Below are positions 33,151 to 44,685 of a DNA stretch of 64,000 bases, piece by piece. The DNA comes from Daldinia sp. FL1419 (taxonomy: Eukaryota > Ascomycota > Sordariomycetes > Xylariales > Hypoxylaceae): NCBI GenBank assembly GCA_025201765.1, contig MU623395.1:1-64000 (forward strand), written 5' to 3'. The translations under genes were made by a program, and so were the position numbers. The notes under the pieces are model-generated. The model saw nothing but the letters and a program-made list of their open reading frames with translations. It had not been told where the DNA came from and searched no databases. The number at the start of each line of letters is the position of its first letter. The first letter of the stretch is position 1.

Positions 33151-36100
33151 CTAACGCTCCATGCTTTCTGGGCTCATCATGCCGTTGTCTTCTTTATCCG
33201 TCTGGCTATTGTTGCCTTGACTCTGGGTGCTCCCAACACGTTCCATAGGAGGCGCGACGGGTAAAGAAGAACCATTTGTGAGACTATTGCCGTTGGGCAT
33301 GGGTAAACCCTTCCCCTTTTTCGAGCCACCTTTCTCGGGGCTGTTGTTTGTTGCCTTGCTGGCTTCAGCTGCCTGGGCTTCCAGCTTCTTTTTCTTCTTG
33401 TTAATAGCGTTCTGCTCTTTAGGGGGTCGCTTCTGGGGCGAAACAATCTTGCCGGTAGCACCAAGACGTGGCCGGGGTCGTCGTTGCTTGACAGGCAAGT
33501 CTTCATCTTCCACCAAAGGTGAATCGTTATTAGCGTGCAGCTTAGCGAGGAAGAAGTTCTTGACGAGGCCGATCTGTTCCTGGATATTCTCCTTTGTAAC
33601 GGGTTCGGGAGGTGAAAGATCTTCAAACAAAACCTCGTTGGAAGGACCTTGGGTCGGATTCTGGACCTGGTACTGGCTACGCACCCGGGATTGAAGTAGA
33701 TGGAGAGGAACTGAAAGCACGCCACCCATCTCCGAGGCAAGGCCAAGTTCCTTGAACCCGAAAAAGTCCTCACCGAGTTCTTCAGCGAAATCACCGCCGA
33801 TGAACTGATCACTTCCATCGTTAAAAGCTGCTGCTCCATCCTGGCTCTGATCTGTAACTGCAGGACGCAGAAGATCACTCAAGTGAGACTTCATGCGCTC
33901 GTGGATACCTACTAATTTGTGTCCGAGCCTCTCAACTTCATCCTTAGCGTAGCTTTCTAGGGATTCGATTGAGTAGCCGCTCTCATTAAGTGTATGTAGC
34001 AGAGCTTCTTCGGGAGTATACCGGGATCGAGCTGTTAAGCCACGCTGAAGGTCTTCAGCAGAAGGGTCTTTCTTTTCAATCTCGGTATAACTCTTGACTG
34101 TCTGGACTACCTTCCCAAAATAGTCGGCCGCGATGTCGGTAATAGCATCCATAGCAGATGGTTGCAGTTCCTCAAAACCCGCATGGTAGAAAATCTTCGC
34201 AACGGATCGTTGCAGCCCTGCCCTGCAAGGTTCAGGTGCCATTACGATATTATCACCGCATGTAACGTGCGGTTCGATGTCGGCTTCTAGGAATGGCTCC
34301 GGGTTATATTTTGGAAACTGGTTCGCGTATACCTAGTAGGTATTAGTTAATTATTCTTATAAATGAGATGCATCATATATACCTGGGTCTGGAGTTGCAT
34401 CTGCTTTATTACACCGATCTTTGAACATATCTTTCTCGTTTCCTGCATTTGTCGAAGATTGGCGTCAAACTTCTGCGTTAGGTTACTCTTCGGAGCAGTA
34501 AAGTAGCCCTGAGGTAAGGCTTGAAGAAACTCCTCGTGATGATTGATGACTTGACCTTCACTATCCTCAACCCACTGGAGTTTTGGCGGGACATCAGGAA
34601 CAATGCTTTGGATATCATAATAATCAGGGATGGCTTTCTCTTCATCCTCTTCCATGCCCTCCGCGAATGTTTCGGGTGCCTTCGCCTCCTTACTCGGACC
34701 AGCTGATAGATCCTGGGTATAGCCAACCAAACCCATCGCTTCAGCTTGTTGGCGACCGCGTAAGAATCTACGCATGCCAGCCTTGGTTCGAAGCAATGCA
34801 GGCTCGTCAACATTTAGCTTATTGTTATTAAAAAGCTGAAACCGACTCTTCGTAATCAACGCGCGGTCTTTCTTGGTCACTTGCTTCCAGATTTTGTGCT
34901 CCTCATCTTCATAGGCTTGTTGGGCGGCCTCATTCAACGCCTGTCCTAGAGCCATACCATTTAATTCTGGGCCGTCGATATCCATCGCATCTGCATTGCT
35001 ACCCATACCCGAATGACCATTGATACCGCTAGGCGTCATAGAGCCAGCAATGGGGGGCGTTCCGAGCCCGTTGCTTCCATCGAGCTCGGAGCCTTCTCTG
35101 TGGGCCTTTGCCAATAATCCATTGAGCTGTAATACTGGCTTCTGTTCTACGCCAGGGGTCATTTCTTGCTGGCTTGAATGTGTCTTTCTGGATTTTGATC
35201 CCTTCGCTCCACCCGTGATTCGGCCGCGAGATGACATTATCGGCTCGTCATCCGAATCATCACCGCCGTCATCATCGCCGCCATTCTGCTTGCGTCTTTC
35301 TTCAGCCTCAACTTCAGCACGGGGGCGAATAACAAGATCCGGGATCAACGGAATGAGCTTCTCGGCCTCTTTGCGCATCCCATTGGCCATTCGTCTCAAT
35401 GGGTGGCCCATATCTTGGTTATAGCGCAAGCAGTTATCCCAGATTAAATTGAGGTCCGTAACAAAATCGGTCTTAGACTTATAAGTAAATGATTTTAATT
35501 TTTTAGTCATCGTTCCAAGATCCATGGGCTGCTTGATGACTTTTCGAGTAGTGTCAGTTATTGCAGACGAGGATTGGTGATGATGCCAAACTTACAGTTA
35601 TAATAATCGGGGGCGTCTTTTTTATTAACTCGCTGGAGAAACGGGGTCGAATATTCGGTATGTGCCTTAAGTTCTGTCAAGACCTTTTCTAAGGCCTCGT
35701 ATAATTCTTCCTGATTGACGTTCTCCTCGCTTGCCCATTTACTCCTATTTTTACGAACCTCGTTCATAAGGGAGCGCAAATCGGCGTCTGATGCGCGCAC
35801 CATATCGCGCTTCATATCTATGCGCGCAATAAGATGCTTAAGGGTTAGGCTAGAAGCACCTAAATTTGCGCTACTAAGCGATCCATGGTTTTCTCCTGAC
35901 GCGCCTCCGTTCGAATTACCGTTGGTATTCTTGTCCATTTCAGCCTGAAGTTGCTTTTCGGATTCTTCAAGCTGTTGTTGCTCCAACATAGCAGCCCGAT
36001 CATTCTCGAGTGTATAGAAGGTGGTATAGAAACTACGTTTAGCAGCTTCCTCGGTGTCTTTCCGCGCTTCTTCTAATTGTTTGCGCGCATCTTCGGAATT

Positions 36101-36742
36101 GCTAGCTTGCGCCTGCGATGCGTGCGATCCTGGTCGACTATCATCTTTGACTCTATCGTCAAGCTTATAAGGCGACGGCGCGGACGCGATAGGGGAGCTT
36201 CCTGATTTAGATGGGGATGGGAGGCCCTTCGAAGTGGCGGCGGTAGAGGCAACTTTAGATTTAAGTGTAGATAAATTAGTAGTAGTAGTAGTAGTAGTAA
36301 TAGTAGTAGTAGCATGATTAATTCCTTCGTCGTCTTCGTCGTCATCCTCGTCATCGTCATCGTCTCCATAATCATCTTCATCGATAGTTCTTTTCACTCT
36401 TTTGGTAGGACGTTCTTGTAGGGTGGTATGGTCGGTAGTAGGGGGGAGAATGGAAGAAGGTGTAGCTGGTCGCCTCCAAGACTCTATAGCGGCACGATTA
36501 ATAGAACCATCAGGAGCGAACATTTGCGCAATGCGAGCCTCGTTTTGATGATACAATTCGCGAAAGTGGGCCCTCACGCGGTCTTCGTCTATATCAGATG
36601 CCTCAGGCACCGACGCGGCGGAATTATCCATAACGTCGTGTGATTGAGCTGAAGCATCATTAGAACTATGAAATGGACGTTTGCCAATTATTTGATGTTG
36701 TTGCGGCGGCGGCCAGGCATGCTGACCGTTCATGATAGACAT
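33151..36742 (-). CDS. SPT7: SAGA complex subunit Spt7
   Basis: Scaffold of the SAGA transcription co-activator in the nucleus. Exons 36742-35596, 35539-34383 and 34332-33151 give 1161 residues, within the usual fungal range. The N-terminal part has EDRVRAHFRELYHQNE, a poly-Asp/Glu stretch, a poly-Thr run (36285-36310) and a coiled-coil-like region ARKQLEEARKDTEEAAKR. The bromodomain begins PFLQRVNKKDAPDYYN and after the join continues IKQPMDLGTMTKKL to CLRYNQ (about residues 360-430). The C-terminal third contains a histone fold starting ARAGLQ-type GLQRSVAKIFYHAGFEELQ at about residues 805-870, which in yeast pairs with Taf10, followed by a Lys-rich tail. Introns are 56 and 50 nt. The first join makes residue 383 a Phe where I expected Val, so one of the two splice sites could be off by a codon. 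Confidence 0.92.
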
Positions 36743-37017
36743 GATGGCCTTGTGGGCGTGTTAGAGTGATAGACTGGTGGCGGGAGCCATGCGGGAAGAT
36801 GATGACGGTCGCGTCGATTCGGGAATAGGGTATTTTATATCCCTAAATTGGCACTGGAAAAAATTGCGACATCGAATTAGATGACAGAAGTTGTTTTGAA
36901 AGAGAGTTCGATAAGAATGGTGATGACTTGATACGTCTTGTTCAAGGCGATTTCGCGTACTTTCTAAAGGTGAGGTTATGGCGAAGGAGGTTTTGAGCGG
37001 ATCCCTGTGTGTACAAT

Positions 37018-37066
37018 GACCACTGACCACTGACCACTGACCACTAACCACTGACCACTAACCACT
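37018..37066. repeat. Seven-base tandem repeat, GACCACT
   Basis: Seven units, five GACCACT and two AACCACT. It lies about 300 bp upstream of the SPT7 start. Confidence 0.85.
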
Positions 37067-37218
37067 GATCTGGGCACTTTGTCCTATAATCCAGTGCCCT
37101 GTCTAGTCTTCGAATGGGGGTACTTTCAAGGTACCTCAGTATATACTTTATCACGTCAAACTCTGACATATGTCTGTGCTTATGCGCTAAGTATCTTTTA
37201 TGTAACTATATTTTTCAA

Positions 37219-37238
37219 GTACCTAGGTAGGTACCTAC
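37219..37238. repeat. TAGGTACCTA-type palindromic run
   Basis: Reads GTACCTAGGTAGGTACCTAC, a near-perfect palindrome. It is one member of the dispersed set noted at 8163. Confidence 0.75.
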
Positions 37239-38109
37239 TAATTCACTGTGTTCTAACATCTTTTTGGGCTGCAGCTCAAAGTACCCATCCGTACCTGACC
37301 AATCCAACTTGGGTGTTTCCCCGGTCCCTAAAGAAGAGCCTCTATGTAGGTATGTGTAAACTTTTATTAAATCAGCGCTTTTACCTATCTGTCACCGCGA
37401 ATTTGCAATGACACGTAAGAAAAGCTAAAAGTATAAAAACTGTGTCCTTGACAGCTGTATAATGCAATTGGAGTATCGTTACAAAAAATTTTCCCCAAAG
37501 AGAAAAGGCTGAAGTGTTTTCCCAAGTTGCCCTTACCCATTCCTAATTTTATACCTACATGTCGTTTCTCGATAGGTATGCTGAAGACATACCGAAAAGT
37601 TTCTAAGTACATCACTCAAAGTCCCCGCAACTTAGGAACCGGATTTCCAATCGAACGATGCTTAAGTAATCATCCTCGTCACGTGTCATATATTACTTTT
37701 GGCTTGCCTTTCTAAAAATCAATAGCTATGCAACAACTCCGTTTCACAGCAACCTTTATGAATTCGAGAATATCTTAATTTTTACCTTCATGATATTAAG
37801 AAACAATAAACATTATATAAACCTATATCCCTAGTCACACAACAATAAAGTTTAGACTGTATCAAATCTCCAAGTCTCGACAAATGACATTAAATGCTAA
37901 TTCAGCTCAGCCCGGCCTGCATACACCGAAACCCCGACATTTAAAGTGTGGAGAGTCTGTGTAATCTGATAGGTGGCTAACTATGTAGTGGGGAATGTTT
38001 AGCTGTTTAGAGCCCCTAGCTGACCCCGGGCAGCGGCCAGGCGGCCAGCTGCAGATAATGAGGTGCAGATATGGAGGTTACATAAGATTATGTACCTATA
38101 ATTCAGACA

Positions 38110-38163
38110 GGTATCTACCTACGTAACTATAGGTAGAAAGTACCTAGTATTTACCTAGGTACG
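38110..38163. repeat. TAGGTACCTA-type palindromic run
   Basis: Several imperfect GGTA/TACC units (GTATCTACCTACG, AGGTAGAAAGTACCTAG, TTACCTAGGTACG). Same vocabulary as the other dispersed runs. Confidence 0.6.
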
Positions 38164-38477
38164 CAGATGGACCAAACGGACCCAGGAAGCCAGATAAGCC
38201 TAGGTCGCTTATGTAACTCAGCCCAACTGCTCAACACGTACAATTACCCAGCGACCGGTAGTCTGCCCTAAGTGACGAAAGAAGTGGATCCCGTCTACTT
38301 TTCCATCGCTGGAAACCCGAACTGAAGCTCACCCCGGTTTGCTTCTTCGCTTCAGTAACATCTTTTTCTGTTCACGAAACATCACAAGATTTTCACAATT
38401 TACGATAATTAAGACTAAGCCCGCGTAAAATCATGCCCATGCATACTATCCTAGTTTAAATTCTTACCAACTCCGAT

Positions 38478-39250
38478 ATGCGCATTCGTCTACCTTTTGC
38501 AGGTTCGTTTCATAGCTTCTTCTTGTTGCCTAATGTGTTTGGTTCCATGGTTAAAAGCTCCCCGGACTTGCCATGACGATCCCCGAGAGTCGCTCTAAAC
38601 TTGCACCGTAGTCCCTGCGAAGATCACGAGTTAATGAAACATTTACAGGAGTTTTCTTCCTGCTATGCCTTCTCGCAGGCTATGCAGGACTTTCGTCTCT
38701 GCAGCTCGACACCGTTATTAATGATAAAGTCCTACACTTCTTAACCTTCTTCCTCCTAACCGTCGCTTTCTACTGGATTATCGACACGAACCGCCGTCGT
38801 ACCCTCAACTTCACCCTCGTCGTATGTACCCTCGGCCTAGGTGTTGGCTCCGAATTTCTTCAAGGGTTCCTCCCCAACGGACGAGAATTCGATCCTTTCG
38901 ATATTGTTGCCAATATTGTGGGGAGCTTAGCGGGGCTCGGGTTGTGTTCTTGGTATCACTTGAGAATGCTAGAGAGAAAGCGTTCCCGCAGGCAATACAA
39001 CGCTGTTCCGGGCGAGGAACCCACCGATCTAGAGCTCGGAGAGGGCGTCGAGGCCCAAGAGGAGGGTGTGATGTCGGCAGCCGGAAATGAGAGAGCTGAC
39101 ACGCTCGAGGAGGAAGTTGATAACTGGGATGAAAACGCAGTGGATGCGTGGGATGAAGATGAAGATGAGGGCGATATAGGAACCAGCAATGGTAAAACGT
39201 CTGAACAAAACGGAGCAGAGGCAACCGATACTAAGAAGCGAGTCGACTGA
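38478..39250 (+). CDS. VanZ-like membrane protein
   Basis: Exons 38478-38502 and 38649-39250 give 208 residues. The 25-nt first exon supplies MRIRLPFA, and the join continues GVFFLLCLLAGYAGLSSL as the first membrane segment. NDKVLHFLTFFLLTVAFYW then gives the VanZ-like DK-hHF motif, with further spans FTLVVCTLGLGVGSEFLQG and IVANIVGSLAGLGLCSW and the D-x-x-N pattern before the last span. The C-terminal 90 residues are a soluble acidic tail (DLELGEGVEAQEEG, DEDEDEGDIG). Length and tail are typical of filamentous-fungal members. The bacterial name comes from teicoplanin resistance, but the fungal role is unknown. Choosing the tiny first exon matters because exon 2 has no in-frame ATG before the first membrane span. 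Confidence 0.82.
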
Positions 39251-40010
39251 GGACGTTACGAGAACACGACGAAACGGATGGACGGACTGAATGATACCTT
39301 TTCCTCAGGGGTAGACATAAAATATGTTCACTTACATGGCATAAGCCAAATTCAAGTTTTGGCAAGGCTCCGGGGATTACGGCGTTTGTAAGAGTTAGGA
39401 TGAAATGGGCGTGGCATCACAGGCTATTAAAAAGGATTTGTCCAAGTATACCCATTTCGTTCGACAGAATACTGTGAGCAAAAACAGTTTGTGATATTTT
39501 GGTATTGTGAAAGAGGCGACAACGGCATTGCATGTAACTCGAATCTCGGAAATATTTCTTAATTCACTCCAGTGTTGGTTCAGTCAAGTCATTTATTCAA
39601 AGAAATTTTTTTTTAGGAATTAAAGTATGAGCTTTCCTCTCATAACCCGACTACATAGATCGTGAAGACTTCATTTTCGGCTATTACACTAAATCTCCGA
39701 GAAGCACGCGATCGCTGGTGCCGAATAGCAGCTGGGAAATCCAGCTGCTGTTGTGGGTCTCGGCAATTATCTTTTCGGATAGTGATTTTTGCGGAAAGGG
39801 CCGCCGAAAAATTACATGGAAGCACATGATTACTCCGACGGATATTGTCAGGAATCTCAGGTAGTCAAACACGGGAAACCGTCATCGAGATCAAAAGGTA
39901 AGTAAGCTAGGTAAGGTAGTTAATAACTACCCGATTATTTTTTCTCTCAAAACCCTAACAGGTATTGTTGAAATTGCTATATTAAATTAACAAACTCGCA
40001 ATCATCAAAT
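39251..40010. other. Intergenic, promoter of the decarboxylase
   Basis: Two overlapping minus-strand frames of about 60 codons (39640-39872) are unsupported. Nothing else seen. Confidence 0.5.
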
Positions 40011-41723
40011 ATGTCTTCTACTCAAGTTAACGAGCGCACCGGCGCCAATGAGCCCAAGTTAAATAGAGCCGACGAAGTTGAGGAAGTAAGTTAATTTAAT
40101 CAGACACCATACTCTTTCAGTGGTTCCCATAACTAAATCGCGTCCTCGTGTGTGCCCAGTTGATCGATGCGGTAAAATCTCTCCTCATACCATTCATTAG
40201 GGACGCGGACGAAGCCGCCTCAAGTCGAGCCAGCGGCTTCATAGCTACAGACTCTCAAGGTGCGCCGGGTAGAAACACTCTAGTAGACGCACATAAGCCT
40301 GAAGAGTTGGTAAAGAAATTACAAATATCGATCCCAGAGGAAGGGGTAGGAAAGGATGGTCTGCTTGATATCATTCAGATCATCTTACGTTACAGCGTGA
40401 ATACATGGGATCAGGGGTTTATGGACAAGTTATACTCTAGCATCAATCCTGTAAGCCAATCCCTTACTCTCCGGAATAGAAGCTTATACAGCCAAACAGG
40501 TTGGCGTCGTATCAGAACTTGTCCTCACAGTACTAAACACCAACGTATGCCGTCCTACCCCTGAGTCCTTGCGAATCTCTAACAAAATATAGGTGCATGT
40601 CTGGAAAACCTCCCCGGCACTGACTATCGTCGAGAAGACGGTTGCACGCAAACTAGCCAATCTCTTTGGATTTACCGGCCCTCGAGCAGGCGGCGTTGCT
40701 TGTCAAGGCGGCAGCGCTTCAAATTTGACTTCACTTGTTATCGCCCGGAATACCTTGTTCCCGGATGCGAAGACCTCTGGTAATGCAAGCCGCCAATTCG
40801 CACTCTTCACTAGCGAGCATGGGCATTATTCGGTTGAGAAGGCAGCCATGACGTGTGGTATTGGCTCTGACAGTGTGATCACGGTTCCGGTCGATGCAGC
40901 CGGCCGGGTCGCTCCGGCAGCACTTCGTGCGGCTATCATCCGCTCCAAGGAAGAGGGGAAAACGCCCCTATACGTCAATGCCACTGCTGGAACAACCGTA
41001 TGGGGGTCATATGACCCATTCGGCGATATTGCGCTTATTTGCAAGGAGTTCGGTGTTTGGCTACACATCGACGCATCGTGGGGTGGACCAGCAATCTTCT
41101 CCGCTCAACAGCGACATAAATTGGCCGGGTCAGAGCACGCCAACTCCATAACGATTAATCCCCATAAGATGCTCAATGTGCCTATTCCCTGCTCATTTCT
41201 GCTCACCAACGATGTCGCCGTATTCCAGCGTGCCAATACTTTACGTGCGGGATACCTATTCCACGATGCAAGCTCCGACGACGAGGTCTGGGACCTGGCG
41301 GACCTAACGCTCCAGTGCGGCCGCCGTGGCGACTCGTTGAATCTGGCACTTTCATGGATCTACTACGGCGATAAGGGAATCGAGAAGCGTATTGATCATG
41401 CTTTCGACACCGCAGCGTACCTCGCCACACTTGTACAGGAATCAGGAGACTTCTACCTCCTTTCCAGCAATCCACCCCCGTGTTTACAAGTGTGCTTCTA
41501 TTACGCGCCAAACGGTGTGCTGCCCGATGATAAAGAGGAAACCACACGGAGAACTAGTCAGATGGTCGCAAAACTTGTGCCGAGAGGGTTCATGGTTGAC
41601 TATGCACCCGGTCCGAAGGGCAGTCTCTTCCGTGTAGTCGTGAATACTCAGACCTTGAGGAGTACCGTGGAGGGACTAGTGAAAGCGTTACGAGAAGTGG
41701 GAAAGGAAGTCGTCCCGTCGTAA
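40011..41723 (+). CDS. PLP-dependent group II amino acid decarboxylase
   Basis: Exons 40011-40085, 40160-40450, 40500-40544 and 40593-41723 give 513 residues. The family covers glutamate, cysteine-sulfinate, aspartate and aromatic amino acid decarboxylases. Visible signatures are GGVACQGGSASNLTSL (phosphate binding), TSEHGHYSVEKAA with the ring-stacking His at about 215, TAGTTVWGSYDPF, WLHIDASWGG with the PLP Asp at about 297, and TINPHKML with the Schiff-base Lys at about 329. The 45-nt exon 3 (VGVVSELVLTVLNTN) sits in the conserved N-terminal helix. The NPHKML form and the length favour a glutamate/cysteine-sulfinate-type enzyme over aromatic ones, but the substrate is not settled by sequence. 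Confidence 0.9.
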
Positions 41724-42940
41724 GGCCGAAACATTCTCCTTTGGAACACTACCTACCTACCTAAACGCGGAGTAGGTAAATAGACTTAGAGTATCAGAGC
41801 AACGCATTGCTACGAGTATTAGAACTCCGTACCAATAACACATGGTATTAATATTCATCTGTGTAGCCTGCCGTGTAGCTATTTAGTAGTGTATTAAAAA
41901 AGTAACCTTGGGGAATTCTGCTCTCATATCTCAGCTGAAAATAGATTAGGAGATGTTAGGCCTCAACATGGTTGCACGGAACTTTTGCATTATAGAAAAT
42001 ACGACGCTGATATTATCCTAAATATTGTAGTGTGCGAATCAGCTAAGAATACTACTAGAGTTGAATATATTAGTGGTTTGGTCAACCGATTTTATTTTGT
42101 GCAACCTACGGTGAGATGGTACTATATAAGATAGTGAATGCACTTCAACTTGTGGCACATGAAAATGGCGATTTATCTCTACATAGTATATTTCTTACGT
42201 GTCTATCTAGGCTATGTAAGGGGTTATGGATTGCCTAGTACTAGGGTGATCAAGCTTTAATGAGACACGCGCTATCATGACGGGTAACCCTTACATCGGT
42301 GGCCTTATATTATCACTATACTGAAGAGAGGATACTGATTCATCTCTGCCAGTTTTATTACCATTTTCCTCCTTTCCGGAAGAAGGGTAGGCTACTCTAA
42401 CTTTTATATGCGATTTATAATCTATTATACCGAAAACGACGTTGAGGGGGAATGGTACCTCGTCTTTCCCGTTGCTCATTTATCTCTCCTTATTTCCTCT
42501 AAGATTTCTTTTACTTTGTTTAGCATGCAATTAAGTACTCTTCTTAGACGTCGGCACCTGTTATCACTCTGGAGTTGTATTTACTCCTTTATATATAGGA
42601 TCATGTCCCTCTATTGACAGGTGGGTGTTCATATTTCCTATAGTTAACTCATAACTATTTGCGATCCATTAGTTACACCAATTTAAACTAATCGTTTAAG
42701 GGTGGTCTCTGTTATTTACAATTGATTAAAAACTGCGTAACTAGGTACGAAAAGTGAATATTGGGTTGAAAGCCATTTCGAACTCGGGTCATCGTCGGCG
42801 AATGGCGAAAAAAAGAGAGCTTTCCTCGTATGGTGGTGCCCACTACAAGTTGGCGTGATGATTGGCCGAGAAGCCGCCTAACGGGTTGCTACACAAGTAC
42901 GCTACTGGATATATACCGCAAAAAGTCGCTAACTTCCACC
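41724..42940. other. Gene-free stretch upstream of the tRNA gene
   Basis: No gene recognised. It includes a CTACCTACCTA run at 41751-41762. Confidence 0.55.
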
Positions 42941-43071
42941 GCCCGGTTAGCTCAATCGGTAGAGCGTGAGACTCTTAATCTCAAGGTTGCGGGTAAGTTA
43001 ATTCTCAATTCGAGAACCTGCAACATTCATATGCTAACATCACCTCAAAGGTTCGACCCCCGCATCGGGCT
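42941..43071 (+). tRNA. tRNA-Lys(CTT), interrupted in the T arm
   Basis: With 42993-43050 removed, the 73-nt product folds perfectly. The acceptor GCCCGGT pairs with ATCGGGC (one G-U), the D arm is GCTC/GAGC, the anticodon stem TGAGA/TCTCA encloses loop CTCTTAA with anticodon CTT (42974-42976), the variable loop is AGGTT, and the T stem GCGGG/CCCGC encloses loop TTCGACC. T73 is the discriminator. The A box (TAGCTCAATCGG, 42948-42959) and B box (GGTTCGACCCC, 43050-43060) are both intact. Unspliced, the 5' strand of the T stem is separated from its loop. There is no canonical intron at position 37/38. The gene may be functional if the insertion is removed, or a pseudogene if it is not. Confidence 0.85.
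42993..43050 (+). other. 58-nt spliceosomal-intron-like insertion in the tRNA T arm
   Basis: Begins GTAAGT, contains the fungal branch consensus TGCTAAC (43032-43038, branch A 13 nt before the end) and ends AAAG. It is 58 nt long, within the 47-64 nt range of the shorter protein-gene introns in this window. Because of flanking G residues the insertion point is ambiguous by two bases, but only one placement gives GT...AG. Part of it can pair with the flanking tRNA (TTGCGGGT, 42987-42994, with ACCTGCAA, 43016-43023, including one G-U), and it has an internal TTCTC/GAGAA hairpin. Confidence 0.75.
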
Positions 43072-43680
43072 CAATTCCTGATGCTTCCCAGTCAACTGGG
43101 ATTAGCAACCTCCAAATTTTTTTTTTGCCTTCATTCTTGTGTTTGGATTCAAGCGTACAAATCCAAATTAATTATATGAGATGCAGGAATTATAGTAGAA
43201 ATTTTTTTTGTCTGCCCAGTTTTGGCGGGGTAATAATACTCGCCACTACTCATCTCAGGGGGGATTTTTTTTTTCTATGTGTGTCATATTCGGATCTTCT
43301 CCCTTAGCAGGCACTGCTCTGCTCCACTCGTACGTGGTCCACGGAGTTTTTCTTAGCGATTTGCTCGTGTGGATGACTTACATTATTCGAAGCAGGGTGT
43401 CCACGTTATGACCTGGCTTGCTGAAGCACCACGAGTGGAGGCGGATCCGCAGATTTTGTCTTATTTTACTTACACTGTGTCATGTTTCTACGAGCTTCGT
43501 GGTTGAAGCTTGAATCATACAACTACAATCATATTCTTAGCATTAGGTATGCAAAATCGAAAGTCACCGATATTCAACGTTAAAGCTGGCGAGAATTAAT
43601 ATTATCTAATATTATTTCTTATTTTCTCAAGCAATGTTTTGCCCGAGTGCTATTTTCCACCTAGGTAGTTATCTTATTAT
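43072..43680. other. Intergenic between the tRNA and the esterase
   Basis: T tracts at 43117-43127, right after the tRNA, could serve as a Pol III terminator. Another T run lies at 43267-43275. No gene recognised. Confidence 0.5.
43118..43127 (+). terminator. Possible Pol III terminator of the tRNA
   Basis: A run of ten T residues 47 nt after the tRNA end. There is no run of four or more T closer to the gene, so a transcript would have a long trailer. Confidence 0.45.
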
Positions 43681-44685
43681 TTACAAGTCTTTTATGGCCT
43701 TGGTTCGTAACTCAACAGCTCTCTTCGTGGCGCTGATGGGACCAGCTACCTCGAATCCGTGGGGTATACCAGGGAAGATGTGGAATTCAACTTCGGTGTG
43801 TGCCTTAGTTAGGCGTGTAGCGTAGTCGATCGACTCATCTCTGAACCAATCGAGGTTGCCTACTTCGATGTAGGCGGGAGGTAGGTTGCTCAAGTCCTTT
43901 GCTCGGGATGGTGCTGCATACGGGCTCACATCGGCTTCGGGCTTGCCCGCTCTGTCCTTGCCGAGGTAGAAGTCCCAGCAGCGGATGAGAGTATCTGTAG
44001 GGAGGACCACAAGATCCTTAAGGGGGTCCTCGTAATGAGGGGCGTGGTATTTGGTGATGGTTCTGTCGTCAAGCATGGGGTAGATAAGGATTTGCTTCTT
44101 TAGTTGGGGTTTTAGGCCACGGTCACGAGCCAATAGCGCTGTGCCTGCGGCCAGACCAGCACCAGCACTGTCACCCATAACAGCAAGTCGTGTGTTGTCG
44201 ACGTTGAATTCGGCGGCATGCTCGATGAGCCACTTTAGGGCTGCGTAGCTGTCTTCAACGGGAGTAGGGTCAGGGTGTTCAGGAGAGAGACGGTACTCGA
44301 CGGCAAAGAACTGAACGTTTGTGTTGTTAACGAGATCGGCGATGTAAGGCGCGAAGATGTCGACAGTTCCGGCGATCATGCCACCACCGTGGATGTGTAG
44401 AACTGCCGGTAGAGGCGTCTTGCTGGATCTGTGTTCCTCGGTGGCATACCGGTAGACATCGATCTCAGCGCCGTCGTATGACTTAGTCGAGTGCTTAGTC
44501 CTAATGACGTGAGGTTGTGCTGGGAACTGAGCAAACATGGCACGCATGAAGCCATCATTGGCTTCACGTAACTCAGCTATCGGCTGCTCTGATGCTGGCT
44601 GGACGGCACCACCAAGTTTCGCCCAGAACGCCCCGAATTCGGGGTCGTACTTGAGGGAATGTCCAGGCTTCTGCGATGCTGCCAT
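43681..44685 (-). CDS. Alpha/beta hydrolase, HSL-type esterase/lipase
   Basis: Single exon, 334 residues from MAASQKPGHS. An upstream in-frame ATG at 44760 would add 25 residues of no family character, so I prefer 44685. Alpha/beta-hydrolase fold-3 signatures are clear: the oxyanion loop HIHGGGMIAG at residues 98-107, VEYRLSPEHP, GDSAGAGLA with the nucleophile Ser at about 173, and IPHGFEV with the catalytic His at about 309. The acid is probably Asp at 283 in WFRDES. There is no signal peptide, so a cytosolic carboxylesterase acting on small esters or lactones is likely. The true substrate is unknown. The promoter at 44686-44820 is short and leads into a gene-poor region. Confidence 0.9.
   Translation of the reverse strand: MAASQKPGHSLKYDPEFGAFWAKLGGAVQPASEQPIAELREANDGFMRAMFAQFPAQPHVIRTKHSTKSYDGAEIDVYRYATEEHRSSKTPLPAVLHIHGGGMIAGTVDIFAPYIADLVNNTNVQFFAVEYRLSPEHPDPTPVEDSYAALKWLIEHAAEFNVDNTRLAVMGDSAGAGLAAGTALLARDRGLKPQLKKQILIYPMLDDRTITKYHAPHYEDPLKDLVVLPTDTLIRCWDFYLGKDRAGKPEADVSPYAAPSRAKDLSNLPPAYIEVGNLDWFRDESIDYATRLTKAHTEVEFHIFPGIPHGFEVAGPISATKRAVELRTKAIKDL

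Larger units (their letters stand above)
36743..38477. other. Divergent promoter region between SPT7 and the VanZ-like gene
   Basis: Contains a seven-base tandem repeat at 37018-37066 and TAGGTACCTA runs at 37219-37238 and 38110-38163. Open frames of 62-110 codons have no recognised family. SPT7 and the VanZ-like gene are transcribed away from this region. Confidence 0.55.

Noticed and set aside
42830..43081. 84-codon open frame across the tRNA gene
   Set aside because: Its LAQSVERETLNLKV segment is simply the translation of the tRNA itself, a known false-positive pattern.
43118..43127. Ten T residues as a certain Pol III terminator
   Set aside because: It is 47 nt away from the tRNA, so it is listed with low confidence only.
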